A stretch of 64,000 nucleotides of DNA from Pyropia yezoensis (lineage: Eukaryota > Rhodophyta > Bangiophyceae > Bangiales > Bangiaceae): NCBI GenBank assembly GCA_009829735.1, contig CM020619.1, positions 10,778,375-10,842,374 on the forward strand, in the 5' to 3' direction. The notes under the pieces were generated by a model, which did not search any database, had not been told where the DNA came from, and saw nothing but the letters and a program-made list of their open reading frames with translations. Numbering within the stretch: position 1 is the first letter of the stretch; the number at the start of each line of letters is the position of its first letter. Both the position numbers and the translations under genes were made by a program. Positions 62,799 to 64,000 of the stretch are shown here, in pieces.

Positions 62799-64000
62799 GT
62801 CGGCAGGATCAGATCCGTTGAGAACGCATGCGTGTGGCTGGGGACGCGCAGTGGATCTCGTGACCTTGCATGCAGTGTGGGTTCAAAAGACTTCTCTCGT
62901 GAGCCTTTCCAAGACCGGGATGAATTGAAAGTATCGCACTTGCTGTGTGGACTCAAGTCCAACTCTCGCTCAATACGTGTATACGTATTTTGTGGCCAGT
63001 GCACCAATAATAATATAGTTATACAGATACTTATTTCATATGGCTCCGACCGGTCGCGCTGCCTTGGCCAGTCGGGTGGCCTGCACGCCTAGTTAAGGTG
63101 TGCAGCCTGGATCTCTTTACACCAGCCTTTTCAAAGAAACGTGCAGCCCTGTGAGTGGCTAAGAAGAAAATTGGGGTTTTTTCATGACCCCAATTGTCAC
63201 CCCACGCCACAGAGGCCGTGAGGGATGGTCGTGCGCGGACCCGGTGACGCGGCCACCCCCCCCCTCCGCCGGGGTCTGAAAGCGACAGCCCTTCCCCCGA
63301 GATTGACACCATTCCTGTCGCTGTTGCCCCAGGCATTCCCAGGCATCTCTGGGATGCCCCGGGGAAGCGTCCTCGAGCGTACTCTGAGAGTCTAAAACGC
63401 TCCAAGACTCAGAGGACCGTGCCTCCGCCACAGGTGGCTGAGTCGCAGACATGGGGGGGCCGAACCCCCCCGAGACGCGAAAAGACGCCCCGTGCGCTGG
63501 GCCCACCCCTTTTTGACCTAGCCCACCCCGGGTGTGACGGGGAGTGAGCGTTTGGGGGGTGCACCGGGCGAGGGTGGGGGCCTTTGGGCGCTGTGCGAGG
63601 GGATGAGGTGGGGTAGGTGGCACTTCACCAAGGTGTGGTGTTTCGTTCCGGCAGCCGTTCCTTGAGGAACGATTGACTCTCCTCTTTGCATTCTTTTCCA
63701 TTCTTTTCTATTCCCACCTGCCCCACACGGCCGCGACAACGGGTCCAAGTGAACACGTGTACATTCTTCAACTTCCTGTGGCCCAGAGGAGAAAAAGACC
63801 TGACACCTCGCTCTCTTGAGCCAATGCAGTGACAGCATTGCCTCTCACAGTGATCAAATTGATCTTCATCGGCCAATGAGGAGACGAGGGAGCCCGTGAA
63901 ACCCAGGCTGCACAAGAAACGCCCTCTTAACTAGGCGTGCCTGCAGGCCATTGCCAACGTCTCGCCCCGTTGAGAGCTTGCGAAGCCACACCACAGTGAT
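62799..64000. other. intergenic
   Basis: Mixed composition with an AT-rich patch at 62980-63040. Open frames (minus 63701-63159 is the longest) carry no recognisable domain. I see no gene, RNA or element end here. Confidence 0.5.

Noticed and set aside
1-64000. CRISPR arrays, rRNA or tRNA genes, bacterial operons
   Set aside because: No regularly spaced repeats with unique spacers, no rRNA-like blocks and no foldable tRNA were seen; introns and repeats mark the DNA as eukaryotic nuclear.

Overview
The window looks like nuclear DNA of a very GC-rich eukaryotic alga. The best fit I can argue is a bangiophyte red alga of the Porphyra/Pyropia kind. The reasons are extreme GC with long G or C homopolymers, Ala/Gly/Pro-rich proteins, few and short introns (three GT-AG introns of about 200-280 bp can be placed), DOMON/copper monooxygenase and glycine-rich secreted proteins, and abundant Ty3/gypsy chromoviruses. 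The taxon is an inference; no sequence was searched.

Layout. 1-5.4 kb: low-complexity GC-rich DNA with a small F-box-like gene on the minus strand. 5.5-8.8 kb: a three-exon gene joining a SWIB domain to an AAA-ATPase-like domain and a PD-(D/E)XK nuclease-like domain. 8.8-11.4 kb: low-complexity DNA, then an AT-rich island holding a hAT transposase C-terminal fragment. 11.4-19.6 kb: a nest of decayed Ty3/gypsy pieces with two LTR families. 20.7-24.5 kb: host genes (an unknown membrane-anchored protein, an LLP/DUF2423-like nucleolar protein, a broken FYRN-FYRC gene). 24.6-38.4 kb: more LTR-element remains, with a two-finger U1-type C2H2 exon stranded among them. 38.4-43.5 kb: repeat-rich spacers around a secreted glycine-rich protein gene. 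43.5-48.7 kb: Ala/Gly/Pro-rich DNA, possibly one long gene whose frame appears to move at homopolymers. 50-57.5 kb: a DOMON/copper monooxygenase with all six copper ligands, a secreted beta-propeller protein, and a convergent long low-complexity open frame. 57.5-60.9 kb: low-complexity DNA with G tracts. 60.9-62.8 kb: an apparently whole Tc1/mariner transposon and a MITE-like element.

Main novelty. Ty3/gypsy chromoviral remains of two subfamilies share one layout: pol ends in a chromodomain, then comes a long open frame on the opposite strand, then a polypurine tract and the 3' LTR. The clearest antisense frame (35524-37641, 705 codons) is open from ATG to stop, a decayed close copy lies at 16980-18847, and a distant relative lies at 13394-15762 in an element of opposite orientation. 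The SWIB/AAA-like/nuclease fusion is the second unusual gene.
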